Positions 27,252 to 36,013 of a DNA stretch of 64,000 nucleotides are shown here, piece by piece. Below the pieces are notes generated by a model. That model did no database searches. It was not told where the DNA came from and was given only the letters and a program-made list of their open reading frames with translations. The translations under genes and the position numbers were made by a program. Position 1 is the stretch's first letter. Every line of letters starts with the position of its first letter. The stretch comes from Rothia similimucilaginosa (lineage in GTDB: Bacteria > Actinomycetota > Actinomycetes > Actinomycetales > Micrococcaceae). Location: positions 1 to 64,000 of the forward strand of contig NZ_JAOVAM010000003.1 of the NCBI RefSeq assembly GCF_029850875.1, read 5' to 3'.

Positions 27252-27295
27252 CAGGTTAAGCTATGAAAAACTAAAGTTTTTTCGACCATAACCTG
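27252..27295. repeat. Imperfect inverted repeat between divergent PAP2 and menC
   Basis: CAGGTTA at 27252 pairs with TAACCTG at 27289, and GAAAAACT pairs with AGTTTTTTC around a 2-nt centre. Together they form an AT-rich dyad of about 44 bp in the divergent promoter region. Confidence 0.55.
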
Positions 27296-27391
27296 AGAGT
27301 TTCCAGAGAATGCGTGATAGGGTGCGAGCGCGCCCACCCGCCCCCAGAATGCTATGGTGAGCTCATAGCGCATCAAAGAAGGGCAGATACC

Positions 27392-28447
27392 TTGAACACC
27401 AGTATGAGCGTGCCACCTCTCGGCTACGGTTTTCGTCTCACAAGCATTCCCCTGCCGCCCCTGCGGGAAGTCCTGGAGAACCTGTTCACGGTCGAAATTC
27501 CGATGACCGTGACCTTCCGCGGGGTCAATAGCCGCCAGAGCGCACTGATCCGCGGCCCGCACGGTTGGGGCGAGTTCGCACCCTTCCTCGAGTACGGCGT
27601 GCAGGAGTCTGCCGCGTGGCTTGCCTGCGCTCTGGAGGCAGCATGGTTACCCGCACCGGAGCCGGTGCGTACGCGCATCCCGCTGAACGCGACCCTGCCG
27701 GCGGTAGCAGCGGAGCGTGTTCCGCAGGTGCTCACCAAGTACGAGGGTGAGATTCAGGAACTCAAAATCAAGGTGGCTGAGAAGGGTCAGAGCCTCGCCG
27801 ACGATATTGCGCGTGTGGCGGCAGCACGAGATGCTCTCCCGAATGCCCGTTTGAAGGTGGACGCGAACATGGGCTACACCCTCGGTGGCGCCCTTGAGGC
27901 ACTGCACAAGCTCTGCGACTACGGCATTATTTACGCCGAGCAGCCGGTGGCATCCATTGAGGACATGGCTGCACTCCGCTTTGCCATTGCTAAGGAGGGG
28001 CTGCCCGTCCGAATTGCCGCAGACGAGTCGATTCGTAAGGCGGAAGACCCACTGAAGGTGGCCCGTGCGAACGCCGCGGACCTGATGGTTGTTAAGGCGG
28101 CGCCGCTGGGCGGTGTACGTCGTGCGCTCGTACTGGTGAAGCAGGCGCAGCTTCCGGCAGTGGTTTCTTCTGCGCTGGAGTCTTCGGTGGGCATTGCCAC
28201 CGGTGCCTCCCTGGCAGCTTCCCTACCGACTTTGAGGTACGGGTGCGGCCTGGGCACGGTCTCCCTCATGGCTGAAGACGTCACCGATGAGCCGCTCATC
28301 GCCTGCGACGGGTTTATGGACCTGCGTGCCATCACCCCCAGCCCGCAGCGTCTGGAGCGTCTTGCCACCGATGAACAGACCCGCCAGTGGTGGGTAAACC
28401 GCGTCACCGACTGCTACCGGGTGCTGGAACGCGCCGCCGGGCTATGA
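27392..28447 (+). CDS. menC: o-Succinylbenzoate synthase
   Basis: A 351-residue enolase-superfamily enzyme that dehydrates SHCHC to o-succinylbenzoate in menaquinone synthesis. It shows KIKVAEKG (Lys-x-Lys base), the metal ligand series in KVDANMGYT, AEQPV and AADES, and the second base in VVKAAPLGGV. I place the start at TTG 27392, 8 nt after AAAGAAGGG; ATG 27404 is the alternative. It lies 79 bp before menD on the same strand. Confidence 0.93.
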   Translation: MNTSMSVPPLGYGFRLTSIPLPPLREVLENLFTVEIPMTVTFRGVNSRQSALIRGPHGWGEFAPFLEYGVQESAAWLACALEAAWLPAPEPVRTRIPLNATLPAVAAERVPQVLTKYEGEIQELKIKVAEKGQSLADDIARVAAARDALPNARLKVDANMGYTLGGALEALHKLCDYGIIYAEQPVASIEDMAALRFAIAKEGLPVRIAADESIRKAEDPLKVARANAADLMVVKAAPLGGVRRALVLVKQAQLPAVVSSALESSVGIATGASLAASLPTLRYGCGLGTVSLMAEDVTDEPLIACDGFMDLRAITPSPQRLERLATDEQTRQWWVNRVTDCYRVLERAAGL

Positions 28448-28514
28448 AGACTGTTAGTTGTCAAGGTCGCACCTGTGAAGGGTAACCATAACTGAATGAA
28501 ATACCTTACGGCTT

Positions 28515-28520
28515 TAGAAT
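28515..28520 (+). promoter_or_regulatory. -10 element for leaderless menD
   Basis: TAGAAT lies 6 nt before the GTG start at 28527, with no Shine-Dalgarno sequence. Confidence 0.55.
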
Positions 28521-28526
28521 GGTACG

Positions 28527-30356
28527 GTGACTGAGAACCGCTCAACCCCCGCCATGCTCACCGCAGTATCCGTACTCGACTCGCTGATTCGTGCCGGTAT
28601 GCGGCATGTTGTTGTGTCTCCGGGTTCCCGTAGTGCACCTCTTGCCTACGCTATTGCCGCCGCCGCTGAAGCCGGCGCGCTCATTGCGCATGTGCGCGTG
28701 GACGAGCGAAGTGCAGCCTTTACCGCCCTGGGTATTGCCAAGGCATCCGGTCAGCCCGTCGGCCTGGTGTGCACCTCCGGTACGGCACTGGGCGAGTACG
28801 TACCCGCCGTCATGGAGGCGTACCACGCTGGCGTGCCCCTGGCGGTACTGAGCGCGGACCGCCCGGAGCATCTGCGCGGTAGCGGCGTGAATCAGACGAC
28901 CCGTCAGGCAAGTTTCTTCCATCCTTTTGTGCGCGCTGAAGCTGATTTGACTTCCTACCCCGAGCAGGTGGAGGGTGAGCAGACTCAGGCTTTTGCCGCC
29001 TGTCTGAATGCGCTGACCGGTCGTAGCGCCGAGCACTGGCGCAAGCACTCGACGGAGCCGATTGGCCCTGTGCACCTGAATATTTGTTTCGATACGCCGC
29101 TGACCCCCTCGGGTCGTTTTGCGCAGATGCTTCCGCAGTGGGCGCTGAGCCTACTGGAGGATTACGACCCGCAGGCTGAGGGCCGCGCCCGCGCCGCCCG
29201 CGCTGAGAGTCCCGGGCTCTCCAGCGCTGAGCAGCGTTGGCTTCTGGATTCTTTGGAGTCTCAGGCGGACCTGGCGGAGTTAACTCCGACGCATCGCACC
29301 GTGGTGGTTGCCGCTGACGGTGCCGGCGAGTTTGCGGCGGAGTTCGCGCGCGTGCTGAACCTGCCGCTATTTGCGGAGCCTTCCTCCGAGGCACGCCACG
29401 GCGTGACCTCCATTCCTCACTACCCGCAGCTACTCGCTGACGGTTCGTTCGCCCCCGCCGCGCAGATTGAGCATGTGGTGCTCTTCGGACACCCTACGCT
29501 CTCGCGCCCGATTACGGCGCTGTTGGAACGCGAAGATATTCAGTGCGCGTTCTACGCCCCGCGCCGCGCCAGCTGGTACGAGCCGGGGGTTCGCTCCTTC
29601 GTGGAGTTATCGACCCCGCACGAGCTTGCTGAGTTTGCGTGCGCATCCTCTGTTGCCGCTAATGAGCAGGTGGACGAGCTGAGCTGGCTGGAGCAGTGGG
29701 TTACCCCGGCACGCAAGCTACAGGAGGAATGCCTGCGCGCCATTGCCGCCTACGAACACCCCGATGCTAAAAGTTCGGTTGACTACACTAATTACCGCAA
29801 CCGCACAGCTGGCCGCTCCTACGCCCGCCGCGTCTGGCAGGATGCGGTGACTCAGCGCCGCCTCATGGTGCTGGGATCCTCAAACCTGGTGCGTGATTTG
29901 GATGCGGCAGCCCCCGCCCTGGGCGAGCCCGCCCCCACGCGCGTATTTGCTAATCGCGGTCTTGCCGGTATTGACGGCACCATTGCGACCGCTATTGGCG
30001 TGTCCCTGTCGGGCTATTACCCTGCCGGCATGGATGAGAATTCCCGCCCGGTCATTGGCGGCGCCGCGCTGCCGGTGACTCTGCTGTGCGGTGACCTAAC
30101 CTTCCAGCACGATGTGTCCTCGCTGAACCTGCCAAATACTGAGCTTCTGCCCGAACTACGCGTTGAGGTCTTTGACGATGCCGGCGGCGGTATTTTCACG
30201 ACCCTTGAACACGGCGATATAGCTCGTCAGAAGCAGTTCACCGCCGCTGTGGATCGTTTCTTTACGGTGGCTGCCGCCCCGAATACTGATCTGGCGCGCA
30301 TGGCTGCCGGTTTTGGTACCGAATCAGGCATTGAGGTGTGCATTCACACACCCTAA
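28527..30356 (+). CDS. menD: SEPHCHC synthase (menaquinone synthesis)
   Basis: A 609-residue thiamine-diphosphate enzyme that adds 2-oxoglutarate to isochorismate. It has the opening VVSPGSRSAPLAYAI, the catalytic-Glu stretch VRVDERSAAFTALGIAKASG, and the ThDP/Mg motif LCGDLTFQHDVSSLN. Length matches the family. GTG 28527 follows TAGAAT by 6 nt and has no RBS, so a leaderless transcript separate from menC is likely. The downstream neighbour is a glycosyltransferase-like gene 276 bp away. Confidence 0.95.
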   Translation: MTENRSTPAMLTAVSVLDSLIRAGMRHVVVSPGSRSAPLAYAIAAAAEAGALIAHVRVDERSAAFTALGIAKASGQPVGLVCTSGTALGEYVPAVMEAYHAGVPLAVLSADRPEHLRGSGVNQTTRQASFFHPFVRAEADLTSYPEQVEGEQTQAFAACLNALTGRSAEHWRKHSTEPIGPVHLNICFDTPLTPSGRFAQMLPQWALSLLEDYDPQAEGRARAARAESPGLSSAEQRWLLDSLESQADLAELTPTHRTVVVAADGAGEFAAEFARVLNLPLFAEPSSEARHGVTSIPHYPQLLADGSFAPAAQIEHVVLFGHPTLSRPITALLEREDIQCAFYAPRRASWYEPGVRSFVELSTPHELAEFACASSVAANEQVDELSWLEQWVTPARKLQEECLRAIAAYEHPDAKSSVDYTNYRNRTAGRSYARRVWQDAVTQRRLMVLGSSNLVRDLDAAAPALGEPAPTRVFANRGLAGIDGTIATAIGVSLSGYYPAGMDENSRPVIGGAALPVTLLCGDLTFQHDVSSLNLPNTELLPELRVEVFDDAGGGIFTTLEHGDIARQKQFTAAVDRFFTVAAAPNTDLARMAAGFGTESGIEVCIHTP

Positions 30357-30632
30357 AGCCGTTTCTAAAGGTTGCAGGTAAGCCCCATCCGCAGAGTTGA
30401 CCGATATACTGAAAACTACCTGTGCCGTAGCCTTCCGTGGCTGAATCTAGCCGGTCGTAGCGGTTTCACTCGCCGCTACATTCGCGTTTTTCTGCGCGCC
30501 TGCTGATGCAAGGCACCTTATCTATCTTTTATTGACATTCACGCTCTCGCCGCTGATGCACACCGCACACAACCCGAGGTTTTACCCCGGTGAGCCCGGT
30601 GTATGCGGCGGGCGTTGCTCCCAAGGATTCTC

Positions 30633-31652
30633 ATGAGCTCACTCGATATTATTGTCGCTGTCCCCTCCGGAGCCGGTTGGGTTCCCGTACACGCTATGGC
30701 GGAGCTTCTCGCTCGCTACACCGGCGGTACTATACACACCGTGGATGTGGGCGCATCCCTCAGCAAGGAAACGAAGCTTCTGGCACGTCTGCCCCGCCTC
30801 AAGGGCGGTTCCAATCGATGCGTGGTGATTGCTTCTGATCCCGGTCAGCTGTACGCCATTTCGCAGCGTTCCTTCGTTTTCCGCCGCTACGGCGCTATCT
30901 ACGGCTGGGTGATTGATAGCTTCTGGGATGACCGTATTCCCGCGGTGGCTAAATCCTCCACCTACGACCGTATTTTCGTTGCCGACGTTGATGACGTTCA
31001 GCCCTGGACCGCTGCGGGTGTGAAGACTCCCGGCGTTCTGCCCTGGGGCGCGGATGTTTGGAGCAAGTTCAGTGACCGTCTGGCTTCGCTGGAGTCGAAG
31101 AGCACCGATCTGTTGCGTGTGGGTCGTCAGCCCGCCGCATACGAAGATGACGAGGCAACAGCCGCCCTCGCCACGGAGCTGAGTCTGAGTTTTGAGGGCC
31201 GCCCGCCCTTCGGCGCAAACGACCGCGAATCGGCTCAGCACCTGCAGGATTCTCTGAACCGTGCGAAGTTCCTGCTGGCATTCTCCACTTCGGTCAGCCC
31301 GGCATCCTACACTCACCCGACCAAGGAGTACATCACCGGCCGTTGGACCGATGCTCTGGCTTCGGGCGTGACCGTTGTCGGCAAGGTCCCGAACACCACC
31401 ACCGTACGTGAAATCCTTTGGGACGGCGCGACCATCGACATTGATCACACGGATGCACGCGCCGGCCTTACGCAGGTTGCCGAAGCCACCTGCCGCTGGA
31501 CCCCCGCGCAGGGTGAACATCAGATTCGTCAGGCTCTGCAGCATCTAGATTGGCGTCACCGTTTTATGCAGCTCTGCAAGGCAATGGGCGATATCCCCGC
31601 TTCCTTGGCGACTGATTGCGAGGCAATGCGCACCCAGTACGTTCAGCGCTAA
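30633..31652 (+). CDS. GT4-like glycosyltransferase
   Basis: A 339-residue cytoplasmic protein with a two-Rossmann look. The N-terminal half starts SSLDIIVAVPSGAGWVPVHAMAELL and continues through CVVIASDPGQLYAI. The C-terminal half has FSTSVSPASYTHPTKEYITGRWTDALASGVTVVG, matching the donor-binding region of GT4-type enzymes, where an acidic residue in THPTKEY would contact the sugar nucleotide. ATG 30633 has AAGGA at 6-nt spacing. The substrate is unknown and no polysaccharide cluster surrounds it. Confidence 0.75.
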   Translation: MSSLDIIVAVPSGAGWVPVHAMAELLARYTGGTIHTVDVGASLSKETKLLARLPRLKGGSNRCVVIASDPGQLYAISQRSFVFRRYGAIYGWVIDSFWDDRIPAVAKSSTYDRIFVADVDDVQPWTAAGVKTPGVLPWGADVWSKFSDRLASLESKSTDLLRVGRQPAAYEDDEATAALATELSLSFEGRPPFGANDRESAQHLQDSLNRAKFLLAFSTSVSPASYTHPTKEYITGRWTDALASGVTVVGKVPNTTTVREILWDGATIDIDHTDARAGLTQVAEATCRWTPAQGEHQIRQALQHLDWRHRFMQLCKAMGDIPASLATDCEAMRTQYVQR

Positions 31653-31682
31653 ATACGTACCCTAAGGTTATGGGCATATAAA

Positions 31683-31723
31683 AGGTGAGGACTGGTTTCC
31701 GTCATAGAAACCAGTCCTCACCT
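31683..31723. terminator. Perfect 17-bp inverted repeat between convergent genes
   Basis: AGGTGAGGACTGGTTTC and its exact complement flank a 7-nt loop between the glycosyltransferase and MBL stops. No proper U-tract follows (GTATTTAT). Confidence 0.75.
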
Positions 31724-31760
31724 GTATTTATGCTCCATTAGGCATATTGCATATAGAGGT

Positions 31761-32669
31761 TTAGTGCAAAGCCTGACCCAGAGTAATCGGACCGGTGAAG
31801 CCACTGGTATCCGGGTGATCCGCTTCGAGGTACGCCGCTACCGGTGCGTCTTCAAGCTGAGCCAAACGATCCAGCAGGAAGCGAGTAGCACCCGGCGCAT
31901 ACGGCAGCTTATACATTGCTGCGGTCGTCGCCTCGTCATCACGATCTAAAGTGGAGGAACGAATCGACTCAATAGCGGTCACCATGGTGTTCCGTTCACG
32001 CTCCACGAAGGTGCGGTCCACCGGCTCACCGTTACCGGGCACAAACACGCGGTAGCGATCAAATTCGAGCACCGCACCGAGAGTATCAATCCAACGATCG
32101 GGGAAAGAATCCTCAAAGTAGGGGTCGGTACCCTCTTCAATCAGACCACCCATGAACAGCACATCTTCAACACCGACCATAATGTCACCATCGGTGTGAC
32201 CGGGTCCCATGTACATCAGGGTCGCGCTACGCTCACCCAGGTCGATGGGGGTGAAAGTGATGCCGTCGCCCCTATTGGCGACCAAGCGGTTGGGAATAAC
32301 AATATTAGTGGCGGCACCCTGGTTATGTGCCATTTCCGGTTCCAGCGTCTCGACATAGGGACGCTGCGCCTCACCGTATTTACGGATTGCACGCGCGGCG
32401 CGAGGATGCGCCCAGAATTCTTCGGCACCCATTGCCGCGAAAACATCGTTGCCGAAGAAACGCTCATAGTGACCGTGAGTGTTTACGACGGTAATAGGAA
32501 GGCGCGTGAGACGGCGAACCTCATCATAAATTTCGGTTGCCTGACGGGGACCAGCGCCGGTATCTACGACTAGTGCACGTTCCAGCCCGAGGACCAATCC
32601 GGTGTTCAGTCGGTAGTTATCGGTCGCAATGCGGTACACACCGTCTGCGAGTTCAATAGTACGAGCCAT
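31761..32669 (-). CDS. Metallo-beta-lactamase-fold protein lacking several metal ligands
   Basis: A 302-residue MBL-fold protein with the full order of motifs but an altered active site. Motif 1, normally THxHxDHxGG, reads NTHGHYERFFGND: both early His are kept, Asp is Glu and the next His is Arg. Motif 2 keeps His in GPGHTDGD. The bridging Asp position reads MGGLIEEG, and the last His is Asn in VPGNGEP. The family's usual two-zinc hydrolase activity is therefore doubtful. ATG 32669 is used. It may be a pseudoenzyme or bind a different metal; no substrate is known. Confidence 0.85.
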   Translation of the reverse strand: MARTIELADGVYRIATDNYRLNTGLVLGLERALVVDTGAGPRQATEIYDEVRRLTRLPITVVNTHGHYERFFGNDVFAAMGAEEFWAHPRAARAIRKYGEAQRPYVETLEPEMAHNQGAATNIVIPNRLVANRGDGITFTPIDLGERSATLMYMGPGHTDGDIMVGVEDVLFMGGLIEEGTDPYFEDSFPDRWIDTLGAVLEFDRYRVFVPGNGEPVDRTFVERERNTMVTAIESIRSSTLDRDDEATTAAMYKLPYAPGATRFLLDRLAQLEDAPVAAYLEADHPDTSGFTGPITLGQALH

Positions 32670-32977
32670 AAATACAACCCTACTGGAATTTTTAGCGTCT
32701 GAGGGGTTATTCAGGCTTCAGAGAACAGAAATTTACTGTTCGTTAACGATTCAAGGCAATGAAAGTGCATTATTTTGCACAAACTTATCTTTAGCAACAG
32801 GAACGTGGTGAGCATTATCAACCTCTCCGGATTGTTTGAACAGCGCAGCATCGCCAAAGGAGCTCCTCAAAGAGTCCGGCGTGCATCCATAGACGCAGTA
32901 TTTATGCCACGATGCCACTCAATCTAGAGTTGTGCGTACGGTTAAACCCGCATCTAACACCCCTATAGGATAGGAGT
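32670..32977. other. Intergenic region between MBL gene and gluQ
   Basis: A divergent promoter region of about 300 bp. It is AT-rich at 32740-32800 and contains a small hairpin GTGCA-N6-TGCAC near 32766. I see no gene in it. Confidence 0.4.
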
Positions 32978-34003
32978 ATGACTTCTTCCCCTACCCCATT
33001 TTCTAACCCCTCAGCTCAGCCTTTCCCCAGCGGCACCGGACGCTACGCCCCTTCCCCTTCGGGAGACTTGCATCTGGGTAATTTGCGTACCGCTATTTTG
33101 GCGTGGGCGATGGCGCGCCGCAGTGGCAATCCCTTCTATCTGCGTGTGGAGGATTTGGATCGCGTGCGCCCGGGTGCTGCGGAGCGTCAGATTGCTGATT
33201 TGGCGGCTCTGGGTTTGGGTTGGGATGCGAGCCCCGGCGCCCCGACAGGGCGTATTGAGGGCAGCGAAAGCACCGAGGGCAAGGAAGCAGGCGTACTGTA
33301 CCAGAGCACGCGCATTGCCGCCTACGCGCAGGCGGTTCAACTGCTACGCGAGGCGGGACTCGTCTATGAGTGTTTCTGTACTCGCCGCGAAATTCAGGAG
33401 GCCTCAAGTGCCCCGCACGGCGCGCCGGGCGCATACCCGGGTACCTGCCGTGGGCTGACAGAAGCACAACGGAAGGAGCGTGGCGTTCAGCGTCCGCCAG
33501 CTCTGCGCCTGCGCGCTGAGCACACGAGCTACACGGTGCAGGATGATTTTTACGGTGCCTACACGGGGCTGGTGGATGATTTTGTGCTGGTACGCAATGA
33601 CGGCACCTACGCCTATAACCTGACTTCCGTGGTGGATGATGCCTTTGTGGGGGTTGAGCAGATTGTGCGCGGTGATGATCTACTCCCTTCTGCGCCTCGC
33701 CAGTCGTATTTGGCGCAGCTTTTGGGTTTGGCACAGCCGCGTTACGCTCACGTACCACTGGCACTCAACGAGGAAGGTAAGCGTCTGGCAAAGCGTGATG
33801 GTGCGGTGACCCTGCCGCAGCTGCGTGAGGCGGGCATTGAAATCCCGACGATTTTGGGGTGGATTGCCGCTTCTATTCCGGTGTATAACGTCGATGGCTC
33901 TGTCCATTCGGCGGATGCTCCGGTGCCCAATGCCGCGGCAATTTTGGAGCGTTTTGACCCGGCTCGTATGGCTTCTGAGCCGTGGGTCGTGAAGGATTTC
34001 TAA
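32978..34003 (+). CDS. gluQ: Glutamyl-Q tRNA(Asp) synthetase
   Basis: A 341-residue GluRS-like protein with only the catalytic core. It has GRYAPSPSGDLHLGNLRTA (HIGH equivalent is HLGN) and zinc-site Cys in YECFCTRRE and GTCRGL. LAKRDGAVTL occupies the KMSKS place. The anticodon-binding domain of true GluRS is absent, which marks GluQ-RS, the enzyme that adds Glu to queuosine-34 of tRNA-Asp. ATG 32978 follows GGATAGGAGT. Its use implies the cell makes or salvages queuosine. Confidence 0.92.
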   Translation: MTSSPTPFSNPSAQPFPSGTGRYAPSPSGDLHLGNLRTAILAWAMARRSGNPFYLRVEDLDRVRPGAAERQIADLAALGLGWDASPGAPTGRIEGSESTEGKEAGVLYQSTRIAAYAQAVQLLREAGLVYECFCTRREIQEASSAPHGAPGAYPGTCRGLTEAQRKERGVQRPPALRLRAEHTSYTVQDDFYGAYTGLVDDFVLVRNDGTYAYNLTSVVDDAFVGVEQIVRGDDLLPSAPRQSYLAQLLGLAQPRYAHVPLALNEEGKRLAKRDGAVTLPQLREAGIEIPTILGWIAASIPVYNVDGSVHSADAPVPNAAAILERFDPARMASEPWVVKDF

Positions 34004-34384
34004 GCTTCTGTGACATTGTTTTACGACAGTTCAACACTCTGAACGGCTTTTAAATTTTTCGTTTAATCCGTTTTATATGCATATGCCATTGAGCGTTTGC
34101 GTTGCTTTTCAAGTACATATCTTTGACTCAAGTGCCCGAAACCCTGAAATTCAGGGATTTTTAGGGCACTTTTTCGCACATGCTCCCACAGCCCCCCACC
34201 TGTACGACCATAAAATTTACACAGCAAATACATATTTATTCCACAACTTCTCATCTCTAACCGTCAAATAGACTTTATTTTCAGCCTTTCAAAGCCTAGA
34301 CTGTATCCTATGCCACTCATAAAGTTATGGCGTAGTGCATAAATACACATAGACACGTATTATCACCAGGAGAGAAGGAACATT
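34004..34384. other. AT-rich intergenic region gluQ-putP
   Basis: About 380 bp, clearly lower in GC than the genes. It contains the hairpin at 34130-34175 and, near 34290-34340, the presumed putP promoter. No gene is supported. Confidence 0.45.
34130..34175 (+). terminator. Rho-independent terminator of gluQ
   Basis: The outer stem AAGTGCCC/GGGCACTT and inner stem ACCCTGAA/TTCAGGGA are followed by TTTTT. Confidence 0.8.
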
Positions 34385-35872
34385 ATGGCCGCGAGTACAT
34401 ACCAGGTCATCGCGCTGGCGATTTATTTTGTTGCCATGATCGCAATCGGCCTATGGGCAAATAGCAAAAACAACAGCCTCGACGACTACGTGCTGGGCGG
34501 GCGGCAGCTCTCCCCCACGGTCGCCGCTCTCTCAGCAGGCGCCTCCGATATGTCCGGTTGGCTCCTCATGGGTCTGCCCGGCGCCGTCTACCTCAGCGGT
34601 CTCTCCCAGGCATGGCTCGCCGTCGGTCTGACCATTGGCGCATGGTGCAACTGGAAGTTCGTGGCACCGAGACTGCGTAGCTACACCGAAGTAGCAGGCG
34701 ACGCCGTGACCGTCCCCGTCTTCCTGAGCAACCGCCTCCATGACACCAAGCGCGTGCTGCGCATCGTCTCCGGCATCGTGATTCTGGTGTTCTTCACCTT
34801 CTACGTCTCCTCCGGTATGGTGTCCGGTGGTCTGTTCTTCAAGTCCTCCTTCGGCCAGGAATACCACACCGGCATGCTCCTGCTGGCAGGCATTACCGTG
34901 TTCTACACCCTTTTCGGCGGCTTCATGGGCGCCTCCTACACCGACATGGTTCAGGGTCTGCTCATGCTTGCAGCACTCATTGCCGTGCCGATTATCACCA
35001 TCATCGATCTTGGCGGTGTGGACCCGGTGGTTGAATCCATCAGCCAGGTTCGCCCCGACGCACTCAGCATCTTCGCAGGCACCACTTTCGCCGGCATTGT
35101 TTCATCCCTCGCATGGGGTTTGGGATACTTCGGCCAGCCTCACATTATCGTGCGCTTCATGGCAATGCGCACCCCCGAAGACGCAAAGTCCGGCCGCCGC
35201 ATCGGCATCAGCTGGATGGTCCTGACCGTGTTCGGTGCGCTCAGCGGTGCATTCATGGGTATCGCCTACTTTGCACGCCACCCCGAGGCATCCCTCACCA
35301 ACCCGGAAACCGCGGAGTCGGTCTTCCTGGACCTCTCGCAGATTCTCTTCCACCCCTTTATTGCAGGTCTCATCTTGGCTGCGGTTCTGGCGGCAATTAT
35401 GTCCACCCTCTCCTCACAGCTGATCGTGTGCTCCTCCGCTCTGGTGGAGGACCTCTACGGTATCTTCTCCTCAAAGAAGCTCAGCGCCGCCAAGTCCCTG
35501 TGGCTCGGCCGTGCAGGCGTGGCAATCGTGGCACTGGTCGCCGGTGCCCTGGCATGGAACCCCAACAGCTCCATTCTGCAGCTGGTCGCATTCGCGTGGG
35601 CTGGTTTCGGTTCGGCATTCGGACCGACCGTTCTACTCTCCCTCTACTGGCGTAAGCTAACCACCCAGGGCGCGCTTGCCTCCATGATTACCGGTGCCGT
35701 TGTGGCGTTCGCATGGGGTCAGAGCCCGATGAAGTCCGTACTCTACGAAATGGTTCCCGGCTTTGCTTCGGCGATGCTGGTCGCAATCATCGTCTCCCTG
35801 ATTACCTACAAGAAGAACCAGGTCATTGAGGAAGAGTTCGACCGCGCAGTAGAGCTCGCAAAGGTCGAGTAA
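34385..35872 (+). CDS. putP: Sodium/proline symporter
   Basis: A 495-residue solute:sodium symporter with about thirteen helices. Features of PutP are DDYVLGGRQLSPTVAALSAGASDMSGWLLMGLPG (Na+ and proline site region), GGFMGASYTDMVQG, and SGLSQAWLAVGLTIGAWCNW. The LAAIMSTLSSQLIVCSSALVED stretch in the second half is also typical. ATG 34385 follows a GAGAAGGAA RBS. Proline is the likely substrate; a related amino acid cannot be excluded. It stands alone between terminators. Confidence 0.93.
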   Translation: MAASTYQVIALAIYFVAMIAIGLWANSKNNSLDDYVLGGRQLSPTVAALSAGASDMSGWLLMGLPGAVYLSGLSQAWLAVGLTIGAWCNWKFVAPRLRSYTEVAGDAVTVPVFLSNRLHDTKRVLRIVSGIVILVFFTFYVSSGMVSGGLFFKSSFGQEYHTGMLLLAGITVFYTLFGGFMGASYTDMVQGLLMLAALIAVPIITIIDLGGVDPVVESISQVRPDALSIFAGTTFAGIVSSLAWGLGYFGQPHIIVRFMAMRTPEDAKSGRRIGISWMVLTVFGALSGAFMGIAYFARHPEASLTNPETAESVFLDLSQILFHPFIAGLILAAVLAAIMSTLSSQLIVCSSALVEDLYGIFSSKKLSAAKSLWLGRAGVAIVALVAGALAWNPNSSILQLVAFAWAGFGSAFGPTVLLSLYWRKLTTQGALASMITGAVVAFAWGQSPMKSVLYEMVPGFASAMLVAIIVSLITYKKNQVIEEEFDRAVELAKVE

Positions 35873-35891
35873 CCTACAAATAACTGAGGCA

Positions 35892-35950
35892 GGGTAAGGT
35901 TCCTTACCCAACTTCTAAGGCCCGGTCCGCACACACGCGGTCCGGGCCTT
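35892..35950 (+). terminator. Double hairpin after putP
   Basis: A perfect GGGTAAGG-TT-CCTTACCC hairpin (35892-35909) is followed by a GC-rich stem AAGGCCCGG/CCGGGCCTT (35917-35950) and CTTATAT. Confidence 0.75.
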
Positions 35951-36000
35951 CTTATATGCGGGCACCCCATGCCACAACCTCAGGCAATGCCCGGGCAACG

Positions 36001-36006
36001 TAAAAT
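36001..36006 (+). promoter_or_regulatory. -10 element for leaderless menB
   Basis: TAAAAT lies 7 nt before ATG 36014, with no convincing RBS. Confidence 0.55.
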
Positions 36007-36013
36007 AGGGTCT

